Origin: Mycetocola sp.
GTDB lineage: Bacteria; Actinomycetota; Actinomycetes; Actinomycetales; Microbacteriaceae
DNA: 34,252 bases
Assembly (NCBI RefSeq): GCF_025464835.1
Contig: NZ_JAODMP010000053.1
Location: 1-34,252 of the forward strand
Reading direction: 5' to 3'
The notes under the pieces are model-generated. The model did no database searches, was not told where the DNA came from, and worked only from the letters and a program-made list of their open reading frames with translations. Below are positions 15,402 through 24,393 of the stretch, in pieces (the first letter of the stretch is position 1; the number at the start of each line of letters is the position of its first letter). The position numbers were made by a program, and so were the translations under genes.

Positions 15402-18260
15402 GTGCCAGGCACAAAAACGTTGGTCATTGTAGAGTCGCCGACCAAAATGAAGTCGATCGCCGGGTACCTCGGCGACGGCTATGAGGTACTGAGTTCCGTA
15501 GGGCACATTCGTGACCTGGCCGAACCGAAAAATCTTCCGGCTGAGCTCAAGAAGGGCGCGTTCGGCAAGTTCGCCGTCGACATCGAGAATGACTTCGAGC
15601 CGTTCTATGTGGTTTCCGAGAATAAGAAGAAGACGGTAGCGGATCTCAAACGAGCGCTGAAGAACGCCGACGAGCTCCTCCTCGCAACGGATGAGGACCG
15701 CGAAGGTGAAGCCATCGCCTGGCACCTGCTCCAGGTCCTCCAGCCCAAGATTCCCGTCAAGCGGATGGTCTTCCACGAGATCACCAAGGACGCCATCCTC
15801 GAGGCAGTGGGCAACACCCGCGACCTCGACGTCGCTCTCGTCGACGCCCAGGAAACCCGGCGGATCCTCGACCGTATATATGGGTATGAGATTTCGCCCG
15901 TGCTGTGGCGCAAAGTCGGCCCGAGTCTCTCGGCCGGCCGGGTCCAGTCAGCGGCGACCCGCCTCATCGTCGAACGGGAACGCGAACGTCTCGCCTTCAC
16001 CGCTGCCGAGTACTGGGGACTCACCGCCCAGGCCGCCCCCGACGCCGACGCCAGCCGCTTCGAGGCCCGCCTCGTGCGCATCGACGGTGAACGAATCGCC
16101 ACCGGCCGCGACTTCGACGACACCGGCAAGCTCACCAGCAAGGCCGTTCCCCTCGACGAGCAGTCCGCCCAGGCGATCGCCGCAGCCCTCGCCGCACCCG
16201 GGGCATCCGCCGTCGTGTCGAAGGTCGAGTCGAAGCCGTACTCGCGTCGTCCAGCCGCACCGTTCACCACGTCGACCCTGCAGCAGGAAGCCGCCCGCAA
16301 GCTGCGCTTCTCAGCCCGGCAGACGATGAGCGTCGCCCAGTCTCTGTACGAGAACGGGTACATCACCTACATGCGTACCGACTCGCCGTCGCTCTCCAGC
16401 CAGGCGGTCAAGGCCGCCCGCGACCAGGCGACTGCGCTGTACGGCGCAGACACCGTGCCGGACAAACCCCGCCTGTACAGCGGCAAGAACAAGAGCGCGC
16501 AGGAAGCCCACGAGGCCATCCGCCCATCCGGTGACTCCTTCCGCACCCCCTCTTCGCTCAGCGGCAGCCTCCGCGGCCAGGACTTCAAGCTCTACGAGCT
16601 GATCTGGAAGCGCACCGTCGCCAGCCAGATGGCCGACGCCAAGGGCCAGACCGCAACGGTGACCATCGAAGCGGATGCAGAAGGCAAGCGAGTCGAGCTG
16701 ACGGCATCCGGAACCGTCATCACGTTCCGCGGATTCCTCCACGCCTACGAAGAAGGCCAGGACGAAGAACGCAACGCGAGCGACAACGCCGCCCGCGAAG
16801 CCAAACTGCCGCCGCTGACCGAGGGCCAGTCGCTGAGCCTGACCGACGTCGACGCCAAAGGCCACGAGACCTCACCGCCCCCGCGCTACACGGAGGCGAG
16901 CCTCGTCAAGGCGCTCGAAGAGCTCGGCATCGGGCGCCCGTCCACCTACGCGCAGACGATCGCGACCATCACCGACCGCGGGTACGTCACCGCGCGTGGC
17001 CAGGCGCTCATCCCGTCGTGGATCGCGTTCAGCGTCGTCCGGCTGCTCGAGGAGCACTTCAACGACCTCGTGCAGTACGACTTCACCGCTGAGATGGAAG
17101 AGGATCTCGACCGGATCGCCGGCGGCGAGCAGGACCGCACCGACTGGCTGAAGTCCTTCTATTTCGGCAGCGATCAGCACCGCGGACTCCGCACCGTCGT
17201 CGACAACCTCGGCGATATCGACGCCCGCGAGATCAACTCGCTGCGTCTGAACGACGCCATCACGATCCGCATCGGCAAGTACGGCCCGTACCTCGAGGTG
17301 ACGGATGCCTCGGCACCAGCCCAGGCGGACGGCGAACCGGCAGTGCCGCGCCGGATCAACATCCCCGAGGATCTGGCCCCGGACGAGCTGACCCTCGCCA
17401 AGGCGCAGGAACTGATCGACGCGCCCGTGCTCACCGACCGCGTGATCGGCGTCAACCCGGAGAACGGCAAGGAGATCGTCGCGAAGGACGGCCGGTTCGG
17501 GCCGTACGTGACCGAGCTGGAACCAGAGCCCGAGGAAGAACCCGTCGTCGACACCGCCACCGGTGAAGTGACGGATGCGCCGAAGAAGAAGGCGCCGGCG
17601 AAGAAGAAGGCTGCAGCGGTCAAGCCGCGGACGGCATCCCTCTTCAAATCGATGTCGCTCGATTCGGTCGACCTCGACACCGCGCTCAAGCTGCTGTCGC
17701 TACCGCGCGTGGTTGGCCTCGACCCTGAGACCGAAGCCGAGATCACCGCACAGAACGGCCGGTTCGGACCGTATCTGAAGAAGGGCACGGATTCCCGGTC
17801 GCTCGAGAACGAAGACCAGATCTTCGAGATCGACCTGCCAGCAGCGCTCGAGATCTTCGCGCAGCCGAAGTACGGCAACCGCCGCGCGTCAAGCGCGCTC
17901 AAGGAGTTCGAGGCTGACCCGGTCAGCGGCAAGCCGATCAAGGTGAAGGACGGTCGGTTCGGCCCGTATGTCACCGACGGTGAAACCAACGCGACGATCC
18001 CGAAGGCCGAGTCCGTTGAGGACGTCGACTTCGACCGTGCTGTTCAGCTGCTCGCCGACAAGCGCGCCAAGGGGCCTGCCGCTCCGCGCAAGAAGGCGCC
18101 GGCCAAGAAAGCTGCCGTCAAGAAGCCCGCTGCCAAGAAGCCGGCCGCCAAGAAGCCGACCGCTGCCGCCGCGAAGAAGGCTGCAGCGACCTCGAAGACT
18201 GGCGTCTCGACAGCCACAGCGAAGAAGCCCGCCGCACGCAAGCCGGCCGCGGCAGAGTAA
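15402..18260 (+). CDS. topA: DNA topoisomerase I
   Basis: A 952-residue type IA topoisomerase that relaxes negative supercoils by a single-strand break. Seen: the TOPRIM domain from residue 5 (LVIVESPTK) to about 125, with TDEDREGE (96-103) carrying the metal-binding acids, and the catalytic tyrosine Tyr323 in ITYMRTDS. Several C-terminal repeats of the form NGKEIVAKDGRFGPYV follow, then a long Lys/Ala/Pro tail (last 75 residues or so) like actinobacterial TopA, which uses the basic tail instead of zinc fingers. GTG at 15402 follows AAAGGAG by 4 bases and gives the family start MPGTKTLVIVESPTK. The stop TAA shares its last base with the tmk ATG. Confidence 0.97.
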   Translation: MPGTKTLVIVESPTKMKSIAGYLGDGYEVLSSVGHIRDLAEPKNLPAELKKGAFGKFAVDIENDFEPFYVVSENKKKTVADLKRALKNADELLLATDEDREGEAIAWHLLQVLQPKIPVKRMVFHEITKDAILEAVGNTRDLDVALVDAQETRRILDRIYGYEISPVLWRKVGPSLSAGRVQSAATRLIVERERERLAFTAAEYWGLTAQAAPDADASRFEARLVRIDGERIATGRDFDDTGKLTSKAVPLDEQSAQAIAAALAAPGASAVVSKVESKPYSRRPAAPFTTSTLQQEAARKLRFSARQTMSVAQSLYENGYITYMRTDSPSLSSQAVKAARDQATALYGADTVPDKPRLYSGKNKSAQEAHEAIRPSGDSFRTPSSLSGSLRGQDFKLYELIWKRTVASQMADAKGQTATVTIEADAEGKRVELTASGTVITFRGFLHAYEEGQDEERNASDNAAREAKLPPLTEGQSLSLTDVDAKGHETSPPPRYTEASLVKALEELGIGRPSTYAQTIATITDRGYVTARGQALIPSWIAFSVVRLLEEHFNDLVQYDFTAEMEEDLDRIAGGEQDRTDWLKSFYFGSDQHRGLRTVVDNLGDIDAREINSLRLNDAITIRIGKYGPYLEVTDASAPAQADGEPAVPRRINIPEDLAPDELTLAKAQELIDAPVLTDRVIGVNPENGKEIVAKDGRFGPYVTELEPEPEEEPVVDTATGEVTDAPKKKAPAKKKAAAVKPRTASLFKSMSLDSVDLDTALKLLSLPRVVGLDPETEAEITAQNGRFGPYLKKGTDSRSLENEDQIFEIDLPAALEIFAQPKYGNRRASSALKEFEADPVSGKPIKVKDGRFGPYVTDGETNATIPKAESVEDVDFDRAVQLLADKRAKGPAAPRKKAPAKKAAVKKPAAKKPAAKKPTAAAAKKAAATSKTGVSTATAKKPAARKPAAAE

Positions 18261-18895
18261 TGGGCCTGACGGATTCGTACGCCGGGCTGTTCATCACCCT
18301 CGAGGGTGGTGACGGCTCCGGCAAGTCCACGCAGGCCGCTGAGCTCGAGTCCTGGCTTCAGGAGCAGGGCCGTGAGGTCGTGCGCACCCGCGAGCCAGGA
18401 GGCACCGAGGTCGGCGTGGAGATCCGCGAGATCGTGCTGCACCACCGGGGTGACATCGCTCCGCGCGCCGAAGCGCTGCTCTACGCCGCCGACCGGGCTC
18501 ATCACATCGCGACCAAGGTGCGTCCGGCTCTTGAGCGGGGTGCGGTGGTGCTTCAGGACCGGTACATCGACTCGTCTCTCGCGTACCAGGGTGCAGGGCG
18601 TGACCTGGGCATCGGCGAGGTCCGTGACCTGTCCAGGTGGGCGACCGGAGGGCTTCTGCCTGACCTGACGGTGCTGCTCGACCTCGACGAGGACGCGGCC
18701 CGCCTGCGCCTGGACTCAGCCCGAACCCGGTTCGACCGGCTCGAGGCGGAGGCGTCCTCGTTCCACCGCCGGGTGCGGCAGGTGTACCTGGAGCTGGCGC
18801 AGGCGGAGCCTGACCGCTTCCTCGTCCTGGACGCGACGGATGCCGTCGCGACGCTCGCGGAGAGCATCCGTTCGCGGGTTTCGACCCTCCTCTAG
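18260..18895 (+). CDS. tmk: thymidylate kinase
   Basis: A 211-residue kinase that phosphorylates dTMP to dTDP for DNA synthesis. Seen: P-loop EGGDGSGKST (15-24), TREPGGTEVG with the dTMP-binding region (about 43-52), and DRYIDSSLAYQGAGR. The lid region (SARTRFDRLE) carries few basic residues, while the P-loop is GDGSGKST. Length is normal. It overlaps the topA stop by one base (TAATG), so the two are one transcript. Its stop is followed by a large palindromic element before holB. Confidence 0.95.
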   Translation: MGLTDSYAGLFITLEGGDGSGKSTQAAELESWLQEQGREVVRTREPGGTEVGVEIREIVLHHRGDIAPRAEALLYAADRAHHIATKVRPALERGAVVLQDRYIDSSLAYQGAGRDLGIGEVRDLSRWATGGLLPDLTVLLDLDEDAARLRLDSARTRFDRLEAEASSFHRRVRQVYLELAQAEPDRFLVLDATDAVATLAESIRSRVSTLL

Positions 18896-18906
18896 CCGTC
18901 CTACCC

Positions 18907-18993
18907 CCCCCAAATTCCGGAGATTCTCGCGACACGCCGACGGGAGAGCGCTCCCCTACGGCGTGTCGGCCCGGTTCTGCTGAATTTGAGGGG
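18907..18993. repeat. three-tiered 87-base palindrome between tmk and holB
   Basis: Outer arms CCCC-CAAATTC (18907-18917) and GAATTTG-A-GGGG (18982-18993). Middle arms are the perfect 10-bp pair CGACACGCCG (18930-18939) and CGGCGTGTCG (18959-18968). The inner pair is GGGAG/CTCCC around AGCG (18942-18955). It may terminate topA-tmk, but the nested symmetry is larger than a terminator needs and lacks a T-run; it looks like a REP- or MITE-type element. Confidence 0.7.
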
Positions 18994-19071
18994 CAGTCCC
19001 GAAATCGGGGCGCGCCTGAATCGGCGCAGGACTGGGCGAACGGATGCCGCCAGCACGTCAGCGGTCGCCGG

Positions 19072-19077
19072 TAGGCT
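19072..19077 (+). promoter_or_regulatory. -10 hexamer TAGGCT of a probable leaderless holB transcript
   Basis: TAGGCT is followed by six bases and the ATG at 19084. No ribosome site is present. This is the third example of the arrangement in the window. Confidence 0.5.
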
Positions 19078-19083
19078 GGAACC

Positions 19084-20226
19084 ATGGCCAACTGGGACGA
19101 TGTCATCGGGCAGACCGACGCTGTCTCCCTGCTGCGCGACGCCGCCGCCGACCGCGGGGGAGAAGCCCACGGTGCCATGACTCACGCGTGGCTCATCACC
19201 GGCCCGCCTGGCTCCGGCCGCTCGAACCTTGCCTATGCGTTCGCCGCCGCGCTCCTCAGCCGCGACCCTGACGGCGACCCGGTCACAGCGGCGCAGGTCG
19301 ACGCCCGCACCCACCCGGACCTCACCGTCCTCGCCACTCCGAACGTCATCATCAAAATCGATGAGGTGCGCGAACTGGTGCGCAGCTCACAGTTCTCTCC
19401 CGCGGTCGGCCGATACCGCGTGATGGTCATCGAAGACGCCGACCGGATGGCGGAACGCACCTCCAACGTGCTGCTCAAAGCGCTCGAAGAGCCACCGGAG
19501 CGGACCGTATGGGTGCTCTGCGCACCCAGCGAGGCCGACCTCATCCCGACGATCCGGTCCCGGGTCCGCGCCATCCGTCTGCGCGTGCCCGACGTGACCG
19601 AAGTCGCCGAACTCATCGTCCGCCGCGACGGCGTCGACGCGGAGCTCGCGGAACGCGCGGCCCGCCAGGCCCAGTCGCACGTCGGCATGGCCCACCGGCT
19701 GGCGACGGATGCCGGCGCCCGCGCCAGGCGTGACGAAACGTTGACAGCAGCACTCGGCATCCGTTCGGTGTCCGACGCGGTGCTCGCCGCCGCACGCATG
19801 CTCGCCATCGCCGGCGACGACGCGAAAGCGTACACCGAGCAACGTGACGCTGAGGAGCGCGAGCACGCCCTCCGTTCCCTCGGTGTGGAGCCCGGGCAGA
19901 CCCTGCCGCCGGCGCTGCGCTCGCAAATCCGCGGGCTGGAAGAGGACCAGAAGCGGCGTGCGACGCGCAGCCTGCGCGACGGGCTCGACCGCATCCTCGT
20001 CGACCTGCTCTCGCTGTACCGCGACATCATCATGCTGCAGCTCGGCCGTTCAGAGACGATCATCAACCGTGAGCTGTCGGCCGCGCTGACCGCCGCCGGT
20101 CAGGAGAGTAACCCCGCCGAGACGATGGCGACGATGGATGCCATCCAGCAGGCCCGCCAGCGCATCGAGGGTAACGTCGCCCCGGCTCTCGCCCTCGAAG
20201 CAATGCTCGTCACGGCCATCCGCTGA
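19084..20226 (+). CDS. holB: DNA polymerase III subunit delta prime
   Basis: A 380-residue clamp-loader subunit of the AAA+ class. It starts with MANWDDVIGQ, typical of actinobacterial delta prime. The P-loop region reads GPPGSGRS (40-47) with Arg46 where ATP-binding subunits have Lys, consistent with delta prime being the non-hydrolysing member. The sensor segment EDADRMAERTSNVLLKALEEPP is conserved, and the IRSRV block stands where other delta prime proteins have the SRC arginine finger. The four zinc-binding cysteines of enteric HolB are absent. It is next to topA-tmk, as in mycobacteria, and is followed 38 bases later by a hydrolase gene. Confidence 0.92.
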   Translation: MANWDDVIGQTDAVSLLRDAAADRGGEAHGAMTHAWLITGPPGSGRSNLAYAFAAALLSRDPDGDPVTAAQVDARTHPDLTVLATPNVIIKIDEVRELVRSSQFSPAVGRYRVMVIEDADRMAERTSNVLLKALEEPPERTVWVLCAPSEADLIPTIRSRVRAIRLRVPDVTEVAELIVRRDGVDAELAERAARQAQSHVGMAHRLATDAGARARRDETLTAALGIRSVSDAVLAAARMLAIAGDDAKAYTEQRDAEEREHALRSLGVEPGQTLPPALRSQIRGLEEDQKRRATRSLRDGLDRILVDLLSLYRDIIMLQLGRSETIINRELSAALTAAGQESNPAETMATMDAIQQARQRIEGNVAPALALEAMLVTAIR

Positions 20227-20264
20227 CCGTGCTCCGCCTCAGACACCGCAGGAGAGAACAGCCA

Positions 20265-21827
20265 GTGACCGACTCGACCCGCAGCATCCGCCGCCGCACC
20301 CGGATGGCGTTTCTCGCGCTGCCGGTCGGGCTGGCGCTGACCCTCAGCGGATGCGTCACCGCCTTCTTCCCCGCCGTCGGCGGCGGAGCGACCACCTCCA
20401 CCCCCACCGGCGAGCGCGTCGCGGAGAACGTCCGGCCGTTCTACGAGCAGCAACTCGAGTGGGAGAGCTGTGAGGAGGGAATGCAGTGCACGACGGCGAC
20501 GGCGCCGATGGACTGGGAGAACCCGGAAGCCGGTGACATCGAGCTCGCCCTCGTACGCAAGTCGGCGGGCGGCGACCCGATCGGCTCGCTGCTGGTCAAC
20601 CCGGGTGGCCCCGGTGCTTCCGGATTCGATCTCGTGGCAGACAGTGTCGACTTCGCCACAGACGCCCGGCTGCAGGCCAACTTCGACATCGTCGGCTTCG
20701 ACCCGCGCGGGGTGAGCCGTTCCACCCCGGTGTCATGCCTCGAACCGGCCGAAATGGATGAGTACCTGTACGGTATCCCCGACGCCGAGCGGGGCAGTGA
20801 CGCGTGGATCGCTGAGGTCACAGCGAGCGCGAAGCAGTTCGGCGAAGCGTGCGCGGCGAACACCGGCGAGCCGCTCGAGTTCGTCGACACCGTCAGCGCC
20901 GCCCGTGACCTCGATCTTCTCCGTGCGGTGCTCGGCGATAAGACCCTGAACTACCTCGGCTACTCGTACGGCACGTTCCTCGGCGCGACCTATGCGGAAC
21001 TGTACCCGGAGAAGGTCGGCCGGCTCGTGCTCGACGGCGCGATCGACCCGGCGTCGAGCAGCTACGAGGTGAATGAGACCCAGGCCAAGGGCTTCGAGAG
21101 CGCCCTCGCCGCCTACCTCGACAACTGCATCGGGTCTCGGGACTGCCCGTTCACCGGAAGCACCGAGGAGGCGCTTTCCACGATCGGCGCGCTTCTGGCA
21201 TCCGTCAACGCGACTCCGATCAAGAACACCGACGGCCGGATGCTCGGCTCGAACTCGCTGCTCACGGCCATCATCTACCCGCTCTACTCTCCTGACCAGG
21301 GCTGGCCGCTGCTGAGCGAGATGCTGGCATCCGTCATGAACGGCAACGCCGAGTACGCATTCACGTTCGCCGATGCCTACAACGGCCGGGCGGATGACGG
21401 CACATACGCCGACAACTCAAGCGAAGCGTTCGCCGCATACAACTGCAGGGACTACACCTACAACGCCGACCCGGTCCGGATGGCCGCCGAGGCCGCGCAG
21501 CTGGCCCAGGCGGCACCGGTGATCGGTCCGTATTTCGGCTACGGCGACATCGGATGCGCCAACTGGCCCTATCCGGACGGCGCCGAACGCAACGAGATCC
21601 ACGCCGAAGGCGCCGCCCCCATCCTCGTGATCGGAACGACCAACGACCCGGCCACGCCATACATCTGGGCCGAGGCTCTTGCCGACGAGCTCGAGAGCGG
21701 GGTGCTCGTGACCTACCAGGGTGAAGGACACACCGCGTACAACAAAGGCAGCGACTGCGTGAACAACGTCGTTGATAGTTACCTGATCGACGGCATCATC
21801 CCGGCGACTGACCCGATGTGTTCGTAA
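20265..21827 (+). CDS. secreted lipoprotein alpha/beta hydrolase, TAP/SlpD-like peptidase
   Basis: A 520-residue exported hydrolase. A twin-basic N-terminus and hydrophobic stretch end in the lipobox LTLSGC with Cys30, so it should be lipid-anchored outside the membrane. The fold is that of tripeptidyl aminopeptidases and proline-iminopeptidase-like enzymes (SlpD/SlpE of Streptomyces): oxyanion region NPGGPGASG (112-120), nucleophile Ser234 in GYSYGT, Asp461 in TTNDPATPY and His489 in GEGHTAY, with the C-terminal TAP-like domain. It probably removes short peptides from protein N-termini. GTG at 20265 follows AGGAGA by 9 bases; an earlier in-frame GTG (20229) would spoil the signal peptide. 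It may share the holB transcript. Confidence 0.92.
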   Translation: MTDSTRSIRRRTRMAFLALPVGLALTLSGCVTAFFPAVGGGATTSTPTGERVAENVRPFYEQQLEWESCEEGMQCTTATAPMDWENPEAGDIELALVRKSAGGDPIGSLLVNPGGPGASGFDLVADSVDFATDARLQANFDIVGFDPRGVSRSTPVSCLEPAEMDEYLYGIPDAERGSDAWIAEVTASAKQFGEACAANTGEPLEFVDTVSAARDLDLLRAVLGDKTLNYLGYSYGTFLGATYAELYPEKVGRLVLDGAIDPASSSYEVNETQAKGFESALAAYLDNCIGSRDCPFTGSTEEALSTIGALLASVNATPIKNTDGRMLGSNSLLTAIIYPLYSPDQGWPLLSEMLASVMNGNAEYAFTFADAYNGRADDGTYADNSSEAFAAYNCRDYTYNADPVRMAAEAAQLAQAAPVIGPYFGYGDIGCANWPYPDGAERNEIHAEGAAPILVIGTTNDPATPYIWAEALADELESGVLVTYQGEGHTAYNKGSDCVNNVVDSYLIDGIIPATDPMCS

Positions 21828-21844
21828 CCATCCCAAACACCGGG

Positions 21845-21850
21845 TAAGAT
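21845..21850 (+). promoter_or_regulatory. -10 element of tRNA-Thr
   Basis: TAAGAT lies 47 bases before the tRNA. A weak -35 candidate (TTCGTA, 21821-21826) is 18 bases upstream. Confidence 0.4.
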
Positions 21851-21897
21851 CGGTAGCTGTGCGTCGCAGCAACCTTCGGGTCGCCTCGATTTCGCAC

Positions 21898-21973
21898 GCC
21901 GCCTTAGCTCAGTCGGCAGAGCGTTTCACTCGTAATGAAAAGGTCGTGGGTTCGATTCCCACAGGCGGCTCCA
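21898..21973 (+). tRNA. tRNA-Thr (anticodon CGT)
   Basis: Acceptor GCCGCCT (21898-21904) pairs with AGGCGGC (21963-21969). The discriminator is T and CCA is encoded (21971-21973). The anticodon stem TTTCA/TGAAA encloses CTCGTAA, giving anticodon CGT for ACG codons. The T arm carries GTTCGATTC. The gene borders a degraded integrase region, so its 3' end is a likely attachment site, but no second copy of the 3' end was found in the window. Confidence 0.97.
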
Positions 21974-22142
21974 TTTTCACCTGATAGATCAGGAATTCGG
22001 CCGTCCCGGAAGGGGCGGAAATCTAGATAGAGTGGCCATTTATTCGCCACAATTGGTGCTCCGAGGCATGTTTCTCCGTATCGCAACGCCCCATCACGGG
22101 TGGTCGCGGAACGTCTCGGGTGATCGTGCGCACCTGTTTGGT

Positions 22143-22391
22143 ATGCACGAAGAATCCACCATGACCGGGCTCGAGCGTCTGATCTCCACTCGCGAGCTCG
22201 CCGAGTATCTCGGCGTCGCCCCGCAGGCCCTCGACGACCTGCGCACCGCGGGTCGCGGCCCGCGAGCCGTTCACGTCGGACGTGAACTGCGGTATCGGAT
22301 CTCCGAGTTTCAAGCGTGGCTGGATCGCCAGTCCGGTCCGGTCGGCGCCCCAGGCGGAGCCGACCATGCTCGGCAGGCCGTGCACCCGTAA
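22143..22391 (+). CDS. excisionase-like helix-turn-helix protein
   Basis: An 82-residue protein whose core LISTRELAEYLGVAPQALDDLRTAGRGPRAVHVGRELRYRISEFQAWLDRQ is the AlpA/excisionase type of MerR-like winged helix, used by integrative elements to steer excision. It lies between tRNA-Thr and a broken tyrosine recombinase, on the same strand, as expected for a mobile-element left end. ATG at 22143 is used; ATG at 22161 (starting MTGLERL) is equally possible, and neither has a strong ribosome site. The helix-turn-helix is intact, but the gene may be a relic because its partner is dead. Confidence 0.7.
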   Translation: MHEESTMTGLERLISTRELAEYLGVAPQALDDLRTAGRGPRAVHVGRELRYRISEFQAWLDRQSGPVGAPGGADHARQAVHP

Positions 22392-22402
22392 CGGAGCTGG
22401 CC

Positions 22403-23013
22403 ATGCCCGGTAGGCCCCGCACCGGGATCGGCACTTTCGGCTCGATCAGTACGGTCGCCAGTGGATCATCATCCACCGCGAGCACGCGCGTGCGCGACGG
22501 GGACGGTCGACTGTGTCGAGTCGCGGTAAGGGGAACGACCAAGGCGAAAGCCGTTGCCGAACTCAAGGGCAAGCTCGCCCATCACGACCAGTCCGGCGCC
22601 GCGGGGGAGACCGTGACGGCGGACATGCCCTTCGTGGCGCATGCGCAGCTGTGGCTTGAGGACATCAAGACGCCCCCGGAGCGACGGCTTGCGGCCATCG
22701 ATCACCGAGAACCGGAGCACCTGTTGTTCTTCACCAAGTACGGCACCCCGATTACGCCATACAGCGCACGCCGGACATTCAAACAGATTCTCGAGCACGC
22801 TGGGCTGGCAGATCGCGGGATCACGTCACACTCCTTCCGCAAGACGTAGCAACGCTGATCAGACAGGAGGCTGACTCTGAGACGGCCGCGGAGATGCTCG
22901 CTCATTCCGGGAGGCACATCACCAAGAAGCACTACATCGAGCGGTCGAGTGCGCCCGCCCCCACGACAGCTGCCATTCTCGACAAGCTGCCGCCACCGGT
23001 CACGGATCCATGA
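22403..23013 (+). pseudogene. tyrosine recombinase (integrase), internally deleted and frameshifted
   Basis: The N-terminus (MPGRPRTGIGTFGSIS, then GTTKAKAVAELKGKL) is that of actinophage/ICE integrases. It jumps from FVAHAQLWLEDIKT directly into the late catalytic domain (EHLLFFTKYGTPITPYSARRTFKQIL), so the SAM-like domain remainder and the region with the first catalytic Arg and the Lys are missing. HSFRK (the H-x-x-R box) is followed by an in-frame TAG at 22847. Reading on with one base inserted gives VATLIRQEADSETAAEMLAHSGRHITKKHYIERSS, containing the second His and the nucleophile Tyr, up to TGA at 23011-23013. Two independent lesions show that it is inactive. Confidence 0.85.
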
Positions 23014-23536
23014 CGCGCCCCTGCTCCGAGTGGCCCGCGTTACGCGCTAACGGGGTGAAACGACGAGCGATCACGTAACGACAACCTCAAGCGCCGGCCC
23101 ATGCATCACGGCGACGTTATGCCGCCCGTTAACGGCCTTCCCGCCGGATCCGTTTTGCAGTGTTTCGAGATTTGAAACCGCGGCGTGAATCGTTTGAGCT
23201 ACACCAGTCGAAGGTGGCTACTTCCGTTCCGGTTACTGACGCGAGACGCAGCAGATGGAACTTCGCACCGGCTGTATCCGATCGCCCAGACGTCCAGAAT
23301 CGTTCTGAACCTCCAAGAGGTCGCGTGTTTTAGATCACGTTAGCCCGACCCGTTCAGGTCCCGGAATGACGCGGAAGTCTCGTAGTTCCGAGTTCATTCC
23401 GTGTCCTGAGTCGCCCGTCTTGGGCGCAAGCCGGTGCAGTGTGTGAATTTGGACGAAGGGCATCCATAACCCGAGACATTCGGTGTCGTCGAGTGACTCG
23501 AGGGCCTTCGGTAGTTCGAACAGTCAAGCGCGAGGC
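23014..23536. other. 523-base stretch with no recognisable gene
   Basis: All frames are short and broken. Small symmetries are visible: AGAA-TCG-TTCT near 23297, GGAATGA/TCATTCC arms near 23363-23400, and CGAG-TGA-CTCG near 23490. No tRNA fragment, att duplicate, insertion-sequence end or regulator site is recognised. It is probably decayed mobile-element DNA between the integrase relic and the cassette regulator. Confidence 0.5.
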
Positions 23537-24289
23537 CTAGCGAATACCGACGTAGAACCGCGACTCGTCGCTTCGGTGCAGCGCCCGGTAATATTCGAAA
23601 CGGGTGTCTGTGGCGTCCCAGGCGACTGATTCGATGCGAAGGACGGGTATGCCGGGTTCGAGCTGAAGAAGCTCGGCCTCCTCGGGTTCCGGTATCACCG
23701 CCTGCAACCAGCGGTCGGCGCCGGACGGTGACACGCCGTAGTGCCGCCTGAGGTGGTCGTACAGCGAGTGATTCTCGAGATTGGCTCGCAGGACACCGGG
23801 GAACAGTGCTCGGGGAAGCGTCGTATGAACGAGTAGCCACGGTTTCCCATCGACCGACCTCAGGCGCCGTAAGCGCACAACATCGCTTCCAGCGGGGATG
23901 TTGAGGGCCGCGGCCTCATCGGTGTTTGCCCGCCCCGCCTCCTGCTCGAGCACGTGGGTCGATGACGTCCGGCCTGATGCCGTCAGATCGTCTGAGGAGC
24001 CGAGGGTCGATCCGATGAAGCTCAGGTCAGGGGAGACGGGGGCGACGAAGGAGCCCTTCGCGCGGATCTTGTAGATGAGGCCTCGACGCACAAGCTCTGC
24101 CAGAGCCTCACGCACGACGGTGCGCGAGACGCCGAACCGATCGATGAGCTCGGACTCCGACGGCAGGGCCTGGTCGGGGCGCAGCAGGCCGTCCTTGATC
24201 ACCTCACGGAGAATCGTTGCGAGTTGCATCCACAGCGGCTCATCCGCGTCACGGTTGAGCCGATCGTCCCTCGATACTGGTCTCGACAT
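23537..24289 (-). CDS. GntR-family regulator with UTRA ligand domain (HutC type)
   Basis: A 250-residue transcription factor. The winged helix-turn-helix spans about 18-80 (PSESELIDRFGVSRTVVREALAELVRRGLI, then KGSFV). The C-terminal UTRA domain (about 100-248) has LRRLRSVDGKPWLLVHTTLP and ends VAWDATDTRFEYYRALHRSDESRFYVGI, typical of regulators that bind sugar phosphates or related metabolites. It is divergent from the transport/catabolism operon with 232 bases between the starts, so it is the obvious local regulator, probably a repressor relieved by a phosphorylated intermediate. ATG at 24289 is preferred because GGGGGG lies 6 bases upstream; an ATG 15 bases earlier is possible. Confidence 0.92.
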   Translation of the reverse strand: MSRPVSRDDRLNRDADEPLWMQLATILREVIKDGLLRPDQALPSESELIDRFGVSRTVVREALAELVRRGLIYKIRAKGSFVAPVSPDLSFIGSTLGSSDDLTASGRTSSTHVLEQEAGRANTDEAAALNIPAGSDVVRLRRLRSVDGKPWLLVHTTLPRALFPGVLRANLENHSLYDHLRRHYGVSPSGADRWLQAVIPEPEEAELLQLEPGIPVLRIESVAWDATDTRFEYYRALHRSDESRFYVGIR

Positions 24290-24349
24290 CGGCACCCCCC
24301 TCATCTTCTACTGCGCCGCAGCGCTTTTGAGACTACCGGCAACGCTCAG

Positions 24350-24378
24350 TTGACACGGATAGTCGGGATACATATTCT
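24350..24378 (+). promoter_or_regulatory. near-consensus sigma70 promoter of the ABC/catabolic operon
   Basis: A perfect TTGACA (24350-24355), a 17-base spacer and TATTCT (24373-24378). Such a strong promoter ahead of a catabolic operon normally implies tight repression. Transcription would start near 24385, giving a leader of about 137 bases. Confidence 0.75.
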
Positions 24379-24393
24379 TATCACTACTAACTG

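Noticed and set aside
22316-22849. Intact 177-residue integrase
   Set aside because: Central catalytic parts are missing and the remaining catalytic block continues only after a frameshift, so it is a pseudogene.
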